The notes under the pieces were generated by a model. The model ran no database searches. It was not told where the DNA came from and was given only the letters and a program-made list of their open reading frames with translations. The translations under genes were made by a program, and so were the position numbers. Positions 1-17,383 of a DNA stretch of 64,000 nucleotides are shown here, one piece after another. The stretch's first letter is position 1. Each line of letters opens with the position of its first letter. The stretch is from Lota lota (lineage: Eukaryota > Chordata > Actinopteri > Gadiformes > Lotidae), in the NCBI GenBank assembly GCA_026745465.1, contig JACYXH010000477.1, positions 119,501 through 183,500 of the forward strand. The letters run 5' to 3'.

Positions 1-3000
1 CAAAGAAGGCTTTTGAAGGAATATGTCGGTAAGTTCATTAGTTTGTAAGTTTGCTTATATAAATAAAATTTGTAAGTGGCTCACCATCTATGATATGAAA
101 ACTTTTACAATGAAAATATAGTGCATTTGTCATTCTCAATCTTATTCCAGTTATAGTGCATATTTTGCAATGTAAACCAAGTTTATTAGATGCTTTTCTC
201 TACATTTTCAGGACCAGCCGAAATGGCAAGCGCAAATCCAGTGACACACAGGAGGCTTCCTCAACTAAGAAGCCCTTGCCGCCAAAGAAAAGCCAATCGG
301 TGAGTGAGAGTGTGAGAGAGAGAGAGAGAGATTGCATGAAATTGTTTATCTGGTGTAGAAATGTCCTTTTATTAACCCCCTCCCTCATTGTCCAGGTGAG
401 GCCCAACATGAGAGCCTTCCTCCAGACCGTACAGAAGAACCAGATGCTCATGATGACTCCAACAACTGAGGGACGCAACACTGGGATGAAGTCCTTTATT
501 AAACACACCACGCCGCTTAGGATCGACGCAATGGTTAGTTTCTTCTGCTTTGTCTCAGAAACGCGCTAAAGCCGTGAAACGAAACTGGCACTGATTTTGT
601 CTGAATTACTTCATTAGTGATAAATGGGTTATTACATTGTAGTTATTACTGCTCCCAAATCTCGTCCTTCGCCTTCTAATTCTTCTTTTTTCTGTGTAAG
701 AACCTTTTATTTGAGACATATGGCTACCTCCATGCACGCTTTTCCAGCTGTCGTGACCATTTGTCTAATTGACGTATTATTTTACCAACTGATTTAGTTA
801 TTGTACAAACCTGCTTTGACTCCCCCTCCCCTGCTTAATGGCCAAACTGGTTCTTATACGGTTGTCTCTTTCCCCTTATCCCAAGGACTTGAAGAATGGT
901 CTTGTGGTAAGTGAAAGGTTAGAGCACGCGCTTCTGAGGGAATTTTCTTAATGCTAGTGGATTAGGCCACTTGAGTGTCTGTCTAAGTCTCACTTCTTGT
1001 TCACCCTTCACCACTTCTAATTTGCTGGACCCATCCCTTTCTGCTGCTGATTCCATACAGCAATACTATGGTCTTTGTTTTGTAACCATAATGGATGTAA
1101 TAACATGACAACCAGCTTTCAAACCCTTGCATGAGCTAATGTTTTGTTTAATAAAACAAATAAAAACACGACAAATGTAAGGTATTGCTGGATGAAATCA
1201 GACAAAAATATTGACTTGAGTCTCTATTTTTTTCTTGTTTGTTTTTACTGTATGAATATTAAATGGGTCACGGTGGATTCTCATAAGCTAGCACAGCCAT
1301 TTTCTATTCTTAAAGTCCTCTTTCAACATCACTTTCACCCGTTTGAGTTCACCTTTCTGTCATCTGGGGTCATGTCTAAATTTGAGTCTTTCACTCCCCT
1401 AGGCAAGGGAACGCCTCAAACTGGAAGCTCTCAGAAAGAAGCAGGAGCAAGAGGAGGAGAGGATGAAAAAAATGGACGAAGAGAAAAAGCGAAAGCTAGA
1501 GGAACAGAAAAGGTTGGCTCTGTTCAGAAGGTTGCATTGTGACGGTCCAGGGCCTTGTGTTTGCTTCATGGTTTGCAGGGGAACTTCGGGTCTAACGTGT
1601 GCGTGTTTACAGGAAGCGAGACGAGAGGCTGAAAAGAGTGGTGGAGGCCAGAATGAAGGAGGACGAGGAGAAGAAAAAGCGAATGGAGCAGAAAATGTCC
1701 CAGACTGATGAGAAAAATGATAAGGTCTGTATAGTGATTAGGGGTGTGACTCTTTCAGTGTCTCACTATTGCATTCGATTTCAATCCTTGGGGTCTCGAT
1801 TCCGTACAGTGGGGTTATGGCCATGACTCATTTGATGCTTTTCATGTACTTTCACTGTGTAGGAGCGTTATAATGAGCGATGAAATGTGTGTGGGTATGA
1901 AATGTGCCACACATCGTGGCGTTGTATAGTAAACAAGCGTAACACTCGGAAGCAGACATCAAAATCAGCCACTGGCCAGACGAAGCTCTGCACAGCCACA
2001 CACACCGTGGCATTATACTTTGCGTCCGAGAAGCTTAACCCTCATATAGCCAGTGAATATGAGCATGCGCCGTCCTTGCACCAAAATATCCTATGTATTT
2101 GGAGGATTCAATTATAATGGGTCAATTATAGTGAGTTTCACACTTTACTTTTTTTCTTTCTATTGAAGTGTGAAATAGTGTTGCGACTGGCAGTTCACGG
2201 ATGAGGGGGATTATGATTGTGTGGGTGTGTGTTCTTTAATACATCCATGTTTTGAAGAGGTTAGTTTTCCTGTTTGGTAACGAAAATGAGGCCATCACTC
2301 TTTCGGAGAAGGTTGGTATCAAAAACAAAACATTGGTGATACAGCTTCATACCGTCATATCAAAAGCAACCTATATTCACGTACCACAGTGCAAGTAAAC
2401 ATTGGCCTGTAGTGCCCACTGCTATCAAGATTAATGATCAATGCATATAACAGCCATAATTATAGGTATATATATGTAGTTTACCACTGTGGATGCAATA
2501 AGAGGACTGTTGAGAATCGTCAATAGGCTGTTACCTCTGCCATGTTCTAAAACATGTACATTGTCCATGATGACTGGCAAAAATACCAGATTGTAATTGC
2601 TTGAAATGATTTATTCGCATGCTAGAGCAGGCAAAAATCCTTCTTTTGTGCATCATTTAAAATGTAATGTTGCTTTTTCGCAAAGCTGAAATCACGGCAT
2701 ATTTTAAGTCCCATTCAGCTCCATGATTTAAATCTTTTTTTGATCTGGGGAAAAAAGTTAAAGGACCTTTTACTAGTAAGCTATGAATAGGGACGCACCG
2801 ATACCAGTACTCAGACTTGTGTGTGTGGACGGTGAAGCTCCGTCTGCGCTAGTGTTGCACGGTATACCGATAATGGAACCGTATCCCAATACCCTGCCAT
2901 TTAAAATGGTACAATACCTCATTTTATTAGTACCGGTACTTTAAGAATGAGTGTCTTTAAGCCGTATTTCCTATGAGTTGCTTCGATGCGGGACAGTGTG

Positions 3001-3602
3001 TGTGCAGTGCTCCCTGTATCTACTCCCTGCAGGCATTGTGGGCATGTTATCCGTTATCTTTTCTCTCATGCATGCTAGCTTTCATTTGAGAACCAGAGGC
3101 AGTTCTGCAAATTACTCTATAAACTGACGGCACGTAGTCTTTGTCTGAATGAAGCGCTCTGCTTATTTCATTCACCAAACATCGAGTGGAGGATGGCTAT
3201 AAAAAACGTTCAACACCGAACGATATGACTGCGTTTGTTGCTTGCTATAATCCGAAGTAGTCCAGGCGGGTAAACCGATTACTAGCAAAAGACTTAAAAT
3301 TATTAGTTTGAAGACGCGTTTGACGGCAAAACACAGGATATTTTCAATGTCCCACTGTCAATGTTGCCCATTCGCTGAAGAGTATTCATGCCATGTCCTC
3401 TCGCCGCTGTGCTCTCTACTGCCACACGCGGAGGACGGACAGAACTACACCATGGTGTCAAATGACCTATTCCGGTTGTGTAATGCACATTATGATTGAT
3501 ATTTCTTACTTTATTACGAAAAAACTAAACATTTGGGGGGAAAAAAGCATAGTTTGTCAAAACCACAAAGTAAAAATGATGCTATTTAATAATTGCTCTG
3601 GT

Positions 3603-3636
<34 letters not shown>

Positions 3637-6600
3637 AAAAAGTAGTATATCACATTACTGCATGCCATGTAAAAGCTTTAACACTGACTGTGCTCTAATT
3701 ATTTACAATAATCTAATTATTAATGTTATAAAAAACATTCCTGTTCCAAACCACCTAAATGTATAAAGAAACAAACAAGAAAGCACAAACTATAATTGTA
3801 TTGAACATGAAAATATACATAAATTACATGAACTGTAAGTCTTGCACTTCATGGGGATGAAGCTCAAACCAGGATTATTAGCCTGCACACTACAGTAGTG
3901 TGCACTCAGTTTGACTGAACACAAACTACTCGATACACCTCCTTGGTGGAGGTCTGCGCGCCTGACGTAGATGTTTGCCGGTATTGCTTTGCTGGTATCG
4001 GTATTGAGCTATTTAGGCAGGTATTGTATCCAAGTCATAATTCTTGTATCGTAACAACACTAGTCTGAGCAGTGATTTTTATTAAACACCCGCGTCCGAG
4101 GGTTAGGATTTCCGGACACCTATAGTATATCGCTACGGTGTGTGTGGCGCATTTTATGTACATCGCTCATTGTAACGCTCCTACACAACGACAGTACTAA
4201 AAAGGTATCACAACGTTGGCGTGGGCCGTAACCATGGCGATTAACACGCCCTCCTCTTTCCTAGAACTCGCATATATTTAACTTTTTATCTCGGTGTTCG
4301 AATCCCCGCTGAAACAGTGGGTTCGCTGGCTCTTTAAACTGTAATGGTATTATTAAGTACCCATATCGGTACTCTGTATCTGCAATTACCCAAATGTAAG
4401 TACGTGTAGTTGGTTTCCTTCTGCAACCTCACTGCTAGCTGCAACTCATTTCTACTTCACTGTCCCTTAAGTGAATCGATTTTTATATATTTTTTTTTTA
4501 ATTGGTTGTCATAACCAAGTATTGTTTTACATGTGTATGCCTTACATCGAGGTTAGCCAACTTTGGAGAAACCAGCTAGATTAAGCTAGGTTTTGAAAGT
4601 ATCCAACCAAAACAATCCCACCTTTCCCTTCAGACCTCTGCAAAGCCACGGTTTGAAGTGCATTATTTTTGGCTTTTGGTATGAGATTGCTGGCACAGTA
4701 AAGTCCTCAAGTAGAAGTATAACAATGTATTGTCATTTTTTTAAACAAAGGTTTTAATGAATTTTATACCGATGCGTGTTTAGCGCATGGCAGAAGAAAA
4801 GGCCAAGAAGAAAGTGGCCGTAAAGCGTCAGGAGGAGGTGGACCAGAAGAGGCGGTTGGAAGAGGAGGCCAGACTCAAGAAGATTCAGCAAGCCGTAAGA
4901 TATTTGGTCATAAGAAAGTTGAATGGTGTGGCTGTGTTTCTACCACCCTCATTGCAGTTGTCGGCTTGATGGAGCCTCAAGCAGAGTTTGTAGGCGCCGT
5001 GATGTGCAGTTATTGAGGTGCCTGGACTGCCGCACACGGCCATGGCATTAATAGACTCCACTCTGCCGTAAAGGTGCTGTGTTGGCGCACTCTGCTTGCC
5101 GAGCTTCTCTTTAAAAAAAAGTCTGTTTCACACAGGCATGCGCCGTTCACGCACGTTGACTAAAAGTGACATTTAAGACTTGACTTGAAAGACTAGCCTG
5201 ATCCATAAAAGCGTCCATCTTTGCTCAAGACTAAATTTAAATGTGGCTGGGTTCAACTTCAATATATTTAATTGGCTGTTCTCCTTAGGCTTTTTAGACA
5301 TCAGGTATCCAAAGAGGCCATATTTAGGACTGATGTAGATTGTTCGTTTTTCCATTTTTAAAAAGGGGTTTTAAATGTGCCTTAATTTGATGTATTTTTT
5401 TTCTAAAGGAGGAGGAGAAGCGGCAGCAGGAACTGGTGGCCAAGCGGGCAGCAGAGGAGGAAGACCGCGCTCGCAAGCTGGCTGAAGCCCGCAGAGCCCT
5501 AGAACTGAGGAGGGAGAGGGAGCAGGAGAAGGAGAGGCAGAGGCAAGCTGTTGCTGAAAGGTAATTCACTTAGTTGTATTATTATCATCATTATGCTAAT
5601 GAGCCTAGTGTTCTTCATTGCAGTGTGGATGATTGGTATTCACACTGTTTATGTGACTGTGTATTTGTTCAGAGAGCTTGCAGAGAGGGAGAAAGCTCTG
5701 GCTCTGCAGCGTGAGCTGGAGAGGGCAGCGAGAGAGAAGGAGAGGAGAGAGAAGGAGAGGAGAGAGCTGGAAGAGAAAAGACAACTTGAGGAAAGGAGGA
5801 GGGTGAGCACAAATATGGGAACATATTTACTTGGCTTACAAAATATACTTGAACAGAAAAGGTTTGTACATGGATGGATACGGTTTCTAGGATATTGTGG
5901 TGCATCATAAATCGCTGTTGAGAGCAAACATGAAACTCTCAATCTATTGGACTTGTTCCCGTTGCTATTTGTGTGTTATATGGTCCATTTTACAGCAATA
6001 TTGTTGCCTTCAATGGTGATAACACCCAAACGACTGCTGTTCAACAACGATAACGCATATTTTGAAACTGAACGGAATTTCAACACGGACAACTGATTGG
6101 ATGAGCTCTTGGTCCCTTTAGGAAGAGCAGCTGCGGTTGGCTGCTGAGAACGCTGCCCGGGAGAGAGAAGCTGCAATGCAGAAAATGGCTGCCAGCTCAG
6201 TTGCTGTAAATAATGTATGGGTGAGAATAAGAAAAACGCTGCTTTAAATTAGTTGTGAAATATTTTAATACATCAATCCAACGTGTTTCCGGATTACGTT
6301 TTGTATTTCATTATGGCATAAAATAAGCCGTTTGTGTTGAAGGCTTAGTAACTCACTATGGGCGTTGAGAGAAAATGATATAAATTGACTCAATCCCGCT
6401 TATTACTATAGGCTTATCCTCCTAATGTATTCCTATAACAGATTTGATCTATACATATAGTTAAGGTACTGCGTATTCCTTGTTGTACATTACAGTGATG
6501 TAATATGTTAAAGTGGCCATCTAGGTTTTACAGAAAATATAGAGGCTTTGCAAAATAATAGGCGTTGCTAGTCTATAATGAGCAGTGTTTGAGCTGTATA

Positions 6601-7262
6601 ATGACACCTATCGTCCCCTTGCATCTCCCAGAGCTCTGTACTTCAGACCCCCGTAAGGAAGGGTGCTGCCCTGAATATCACTGTGGAGGTCGAGGTAATA
6701 ATGATTTACACTCTCATAAATATTGAGATTATAAATAATCGTTCTACTACAGAGTTAATCGATGTTAACTGGACATGCCGGTGATCCTCCCCGGCAGAAA
6801 TCCCCTCAGTCCTACAGCATCACTCCGAAGGGTGGCAACCAACCACTTGTTAAAAGCACAAATGCTGATGATTATGGGATGGACCAAAGGAGCGATGACT
6901 CCACTGACGACGAGTCGGCGCCACGGAAACCAATACCGTCATGGGCTGAAGGTATGGACAAACGGGTTATTATGATTGTGTTACAATTCTGTCTATCCTG
7001 CCAACTGGCATTTAGCTTTGGATGTCTTATACGGGTGTCATTGGAAAAAACTAAATTCTAACCTTTTTATTTTTTTCTCTAAGGTCACAATTTGCAGCAG
7101 GCCATCACTAGGCAATACTTCAATCCTCCAGATTTACATGCGTATTTTGGAACATGTGAGCCACCGAGGTTGGAAAACATATTCTACAAGAGCAAACCAC
7201 GCTACTTTAAGCGCACAAGCTCAGCTGTGTGGCACTCTCCACCTCGCCATGGTCATTATTAA
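1..7262 (+). CDS. incenp: Inner centromere protein INCENP, 3' part (5' end outside window)
   Basis: INCENP is the scaffold of the chromosomal passenger complex; its C-terminal IN-box binds and activates Aurora B at centromeres and the spindle midzone. Exons in continuous frame: 1-28, 212-299, 396-533, 886-906 (7-codon microexon), 1403-1512, 1613-1724, 4784-4894, 5409-5560, 5673-5802, 6122-6220, 6632-6694, 6798-6951, 7084-7262. Exon 396-533 carries the conserved block [16 protein letters not shown]. Exons 1403-6220 encode a long Glu/Arg/Lys-rich segment (the single alpha-helix/coiled coil). The last exons hold the IN-box: [18 protein letters not shown], then [15 protein letters not shown] ending in TAA. 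The TSS motif is the site Aurora B phosphorylates in known INCENPs. Upstream exons with the N-terminal borealin/survivin-binding helix are outside the window. The next gene, ferritin, lies on the same strand. Confidence 0.96.
1858..2050. repeat. Left arm of a diverged inverted repeat in an incenp intron
   Basis: The sequence around 1858-1885 (TGTAGGAGCG followed by an ATGAGCGATG block) reappears in inverse orientation near 4139-4192. Neighbouring blocks with CCACACA and CGTGGC motifs also match in inverse, with mismatches. The arms flank the hAT insertion. Family unknown. Confidence 0.5.
2850..4062. mobile_element. Non-autonomous hAT-like DNA transposon in an incenp intron
   Basis: The segment begins TAGTGTTGC and ends CAACACTA, short terminal inverted repeats of hAT type. 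It is flanked by an 8-bp near-perfect duplication, gtctgcgc at 2842-2849 and gtctgagc at 4063-4070 (one mismatch), the length expected for hAT insertion. The interior (1.2 kb) has no long reading frame and contains a short (TG)(TA) tract near 3604-3635, so it depended on a transposase supplied elsewhere. It sits in the 3-kb intron between exons 1613-1724 and 4784-4894. Confidence 0.7.
4139..4192. repeat. Right arm of the diverged inverted repeat
   Basis: Reverse complement of the block near 1858-1910. The core CATCGCTCATTGTAACGCTC is the inverse of the left-arm core with one change. Confidence 0.5.
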
Positions 7263-7470
7263 CGATTGGGGATGGGATTTCTTTTAAGCTATCTTAAAGG
7301 TTTTGTAAAAAAATGTTTTTAAATGAATGACTTCATTTGAATTCGTTAATTGTTTTATATACTGTATTGTATCTCTGAGCAATATATACAGTGGAAGCGA
7401 TAAAGGTCATGTCTGCATGGACCTTATTGTACAAATTTTATCTGCTTTGGATTATATCCACACTTTCAAA

Positions 7471-7476
7471 AATAAA
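7471..7476 (+). terminator. Poly(A) signal of incenp
   Basis: AATAAA lies about 210 bp after the incenp stop codon on the sense strand. It is the first canonical signal downstream. Confidence 0.6.
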
Positions 7477-8717
7477 AGTTGCAACTGTGATTGTTGGAAA
7501 CAATTATTTACACCCACACTCTAGCCGGACATCCCCAGACAAATTCGCAAATGCAAATTAAACATGAGCTCGCAGATTCGTCTGGTTCCCAGGCTCAGCA
7601 ATATTTGTCAAATAATCTCGATTGAAGAATTATTAATACATAAACTACATCTCTGGGGCAAACTGAAGATACGGTCTGTTTCTGAACTGCGGTGAAGTTG
7701 GATATTCGACAGACCTTCACTCCGGATCCAACGGTTTTTATCAACAAAGACACGCACACATATAGGTTCTGTGTATCCTAAATTGCACCATAGCCACCAA
7801 CAAAGTGACTGTTTTAATAAATGTTTTGTTTCAGAAACGGTTACACCAGCACTACGCCACGGCGTGACATTTAGATGGAAAAAGCTATGACGTTATCGTC
7901 TTGTCTCATAATCGCTGCATGGTCTTATTTTGAAAGGAATAACCGGATGTTGTGATGTTGCCTCATCTAACTTGACATTGGTGGCGCGTCGAGCCAGTAG
8001 ACTGAGCAATAGAAAGCGCGCACTACAAGAGCAAAGGGCATTTCGTACAAAAGGAGGCAAGGTAAGGCAGCCGCTTTCATTTCTCTATTTCAAGGACACG
8101 CATAGTTGGAACATTTTAGTCGTCCACAAATATAAACAGGTAAACGCAGAAAACTGTTATTACTTCGTGTTTCTAGAAAACGGTCCGTAAGTTATCTAAG
8201 AAATTTGAGCCACATTTGACCGTTAGCCCTTTTTTTTTATACAGCCGTCAGTGTACCAATACGATTGTCAATAGTAGCAATACTTTGCATTATAATTAAC
8301 GTTACTCAAACAAGCTCGAATGCGTGGTAAGGCCACGCATGCGTCATGTTCCTTGTGTTCAGCCAGAGGCTTGTGGGTTATATGATATGGTCTAAAACGG
8401 TTGTTCCACAAACAATGTCCTACATTTCTTCTAGCGCTTGGTCATTGTAATCCCTTGGTATCAGAGAACACGATTGCTTTTTATATTTTTTTATTTCATA
8501 TTGTCTACATTGTATTCTAAATTCCCTGGTCAAATGAGTCGGGTTACGTTCATTCTAACATTTGTCAGGCTGTAATAATAGTACTGTTTAACTTGCACTG
8601 TATTATATTTGCCCATGTCTGCAATGCATTGCCACACATGATCAGGGATGCCGATGCTCTTTAAGGTTGTTTTCAATGTGTTTTAACAAAAATGTTTGTC
8701 AATTGCCTTTCCCCCTA
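7477..8717. other. Intergenic region and 5' untranslated exon of the ferritin gene
   Basis: No coding exon is seen. A likely non-coding first exon of ferritin ends at 8061 before a GTAAGG donor, and the coding exon follows a CTAAG acceptor ending at 8719. An 8-bp-armed hairpin (ATGCGTGG ... CCACGCAT) lies near 8321-8341. I found no convincing iron-responsive element: no CAGTGN loop with pairing 5-bp stems was visible around the presumed 5' exon. Confidence 0.45.
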
Positions 8718-8723
8718 AGAAAC

Positions 8724-10638
<1,915 letters not shown>

Positions 10639-11225
10639 ACCACTGCAGTGGTTCCCCCATGGTCACGATATGTTACACACACAGAAACCTGCGATGTCGT
10701 GATTCCTTTTAAGCTAGGATGCCAAATGCAGTATCACCGAAGGGATAGGGTGTCCCAGGTTTCTAATGTGTTGCAGCTATAATCTATTTTCTATGTAATC
10801 ACACATGGGCCGGTCAAACGTTTGTGAAAAATGAAGTTAATCTGGTTGAACTAGAATACAATTTTTTTTTTTAAAGCTTTTTTTGATGTTCGTAAATCAA
10901 ACTATATTATATTTAAATAATTTGTGATTGAAAGTATATGGTGAAAATATAGATTGCTACATGCATCTGTACATGCATCCGTTAAAAACATTTACACATT
11001 TCAGTGTTTCCTACTCACCTTTGCATTTCCTTTCTTTATAGTTGTAATGATGGTTTGCATTGTTATATTATTTTCCCTTTTCCACTGTCCACTGACTTAT
11101 CTGCAGAGTTCAGAGGGACTTATCAATTGTGCACAACAAACTGACTGATGAAAACAAGCATTTCTTTGCACGTTTATCCCCTTTTCTTGTGTTTTAGGAA
11201 TGTGACATATTTACTTGAATACAAT

Positions 11226-11231
11226 AATAAA
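11226..11231 (+). terminator. Poly(A) signal of ferritin H
   Basis: AATAAA about 590 bp past the stop codon, at the end of an AT-rich 3' untranslated region. The best1 signal on the other strand lies only about 100 bp away. Confidence 0.65.
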
Positions 11232-11327
11232 CATTCTAAATATTTGTCATTGCTTTGTTTCAAAGATTAAAATGCATTTGTAAATGAGAACATGAGGGAA
11301 TCCTTGAATGTGGGAAATGGAAATGTG

Positions 11328-11333
11328 TTTATT
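11328..11333 (-). terminator. Poly(A) signal of best1
   Basis: TTTATT on the plus strand reads AATAAA on the best1 strand, about 330 bp past the best1 stop. The two convergent transcripts end within about 100 bp of each other. Confidence 0.6.
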
Positions 11334-11358
11334 AAAGAGAAATGAACAAAGTAGGAAA

Positions 11359-11450
11359 ACAGTGCTTACTATATTTCCGTGAGTGCTGGATATCGGTGCA
11401 AAGTACAGTGCTTACTATATTTCTGTGAGTGCTGGATATCAGTGCAAAGT
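11359..11450. repeat. 46-bp tandem duplication between ferritin and best1 3' ends
   Basis: Two adjacent 46-bp copies (11359-11404 and 11405-11450), beginning ACAGTGCTTACTATATTTC, differ at only two or so positions. They lie just inside the best1 3' untranslated region. Confidence 0.9.
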
Positions 11451-11662
11451 ACACCTCAAATGTTTGATTGATTCCAGGCGATACTTACTGCATAAGTAGG
11501 CTGATTTGCTCTGTAAATCCCAGGAAGGAAGTAGAGATTAACTTAATGAATGCTAACAATTAAACACATAACATTAACACATTTCATTCTCAATCATTAC
11601 CTGGCTAATGTAATTGCTGTCTGGAAAAACCTTGCAGAAAGTGAATTGCGTGATTGCATGCA

Positions 11663-15720
<4,058 letters not shown>

Positions 15721-15793
15721 CCCTGCTACTCACACGGAGGAGACCCCCAAGTCATCCAAGTCTCTTTCATAAAGCCACCCTGGTCACAGGGAG

Positions 15794-15795
<2 letters not shown>

Positions 15796-15885
<90 letters not shown>
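15796..15885. repeat. (GA)45 microsatellite upstream of the best1 start exon
   Basis: Pure GA repeat on the plus strand, i.e. (CT)n on the best1 strand. It directly precedes a predicted acceptor (ACCAG, exon edge at 15779) of the exon with the best1 start codon, so it would act as its polypyrimidine tract. Confidence 0.9.
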
Positions 15886-15889
<4 letters not shown>

Positions 15890-16015
15890 TGGAGGGTGTT
15901 GATACAGTTAAGAGTGATTCTATTCCATCAAATGATCAAACTACATTTAGAAAAATACAAATTTGAGAACACAAATAAGACTTTAGACACAGGTAGACTG
16001 TTTTAAAACCAGACT

Positions 16016-16057
16016 TTAGACACAGGCAGACAGTTATAAATGTCTGCCTGTGTCTAA
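16016..16057. repeat. Perfect inverted repeat, 17-bp arms
   Basis: Arms 16016-16032 (TTAGACACAGGCAGACA) and 16041-16057 are perfect reverse complements around an 8-nt loop. An imperfect direct copy of the left arm precedes it at about 15982-16000. Confidence 0.9.
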
Positions 16058-16565
16058 GGGTCCAATCAAATCAAAACACAACACAACGCAATACAATATA
16101 CAATCCAGAGCCTGGACAATCGTACTCACTGTGGCGAGGGCAGTGGCGTGAAAGTTGGAGAAGGAGGGAAAGGTAAAGGAAAAAGCCAAGACACGCTCAC
16201 ACTTACACCTCCGGTCACTTGATGTGTTAATCCGTTCCGGAAACAAAGCTGCATTGTAAAGCTGCTCCCCGTTAATCTCAGCGAATAAGATCGCTCAAGT
16301 TACTCCATAATAACACCAACATTAGGACAAATATGATTGGTCAAGACCTGTTTACGCGACATGTAAAATGACTCCTCAATCTACTGTCGCCTTGTCTGCT
16401 GGATTTATCCGATGTGTTCTAACACATGCTTCAAGAACATCTATATCACTGATCGTTGTTCCTGATTTATGTAATGTTTCAAAATCCAAAAAAAAGTGTT
16501 TCCTTGGGTACCCAGGATGATGGTGCCTGACACAGCATTGACTAGCCAGGACACCTAGTGGATGG

Positions 16566-16770
<205 letters not shown>

Positions 16771-17383
16771 ATTACCCATTTCTTAATAACCAATAGAGCA
16801 ACACACACATTGAGGCAAAGTTCACATTGCAAAAAACCCTGGCATGTATATGTTTTAAACACTGGATTAAAGTTGAATAGCTTTAAGTCGTTTACATGCT
16901 TTTCTGAACTTGCAAACCCTCGGGGACGCTTGAACATCTTGGTGAGTGACTATCAATGCAATGTTATAGAGCCAATGGAGATAACAACATCAGTAGGAAT
17001 GTAACACAGCATCTTACAACTGAACCAAACACGTTGTTTTCAATGACAGACATGAGCAAAGACATCTTATCACGGTAACAGTCACCAGTCCAAATCCCGT
17101 GAGTGTGAGTAAATGAATTGCTCGGAGCTTTTCCAAAGGGAAGATAATATGTATCCCACTTAACTCCCAGGATAAGACAAAAGAACGGCTGGTACTTGAT
17201 GTCCATTTTCTGAATAGGTTGAGAACATTCTGTGATTTTCAGAGATTCGTACTTCCACCATTATCAAAGCACTTTAAGCATGTATCAAAAGTGTTCTGTT
17301 TGCAACACAGCTGGCTATAAAACCAAGTCATGTTTAGCAGCCAGGAGAACCCTTCTAACAGACCTCTCCTCCTCCACCCAGAC

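Noticed and set aside
8241-8262. Possible iron-responsive element (CAGTGT near 8249)
   Set aside because: The flanking 5-nt stems do not pair, and the position is beyond the likely donor at 8061.
17330-17383. Upstream ATG at 17330 for rab3il1
   Set aside because: It extends the frame by 18 residues (MFSSQENPSNRP...) without similarity to family members; the ATG at 17384 matches the RAB3IP-like N-terminus better.
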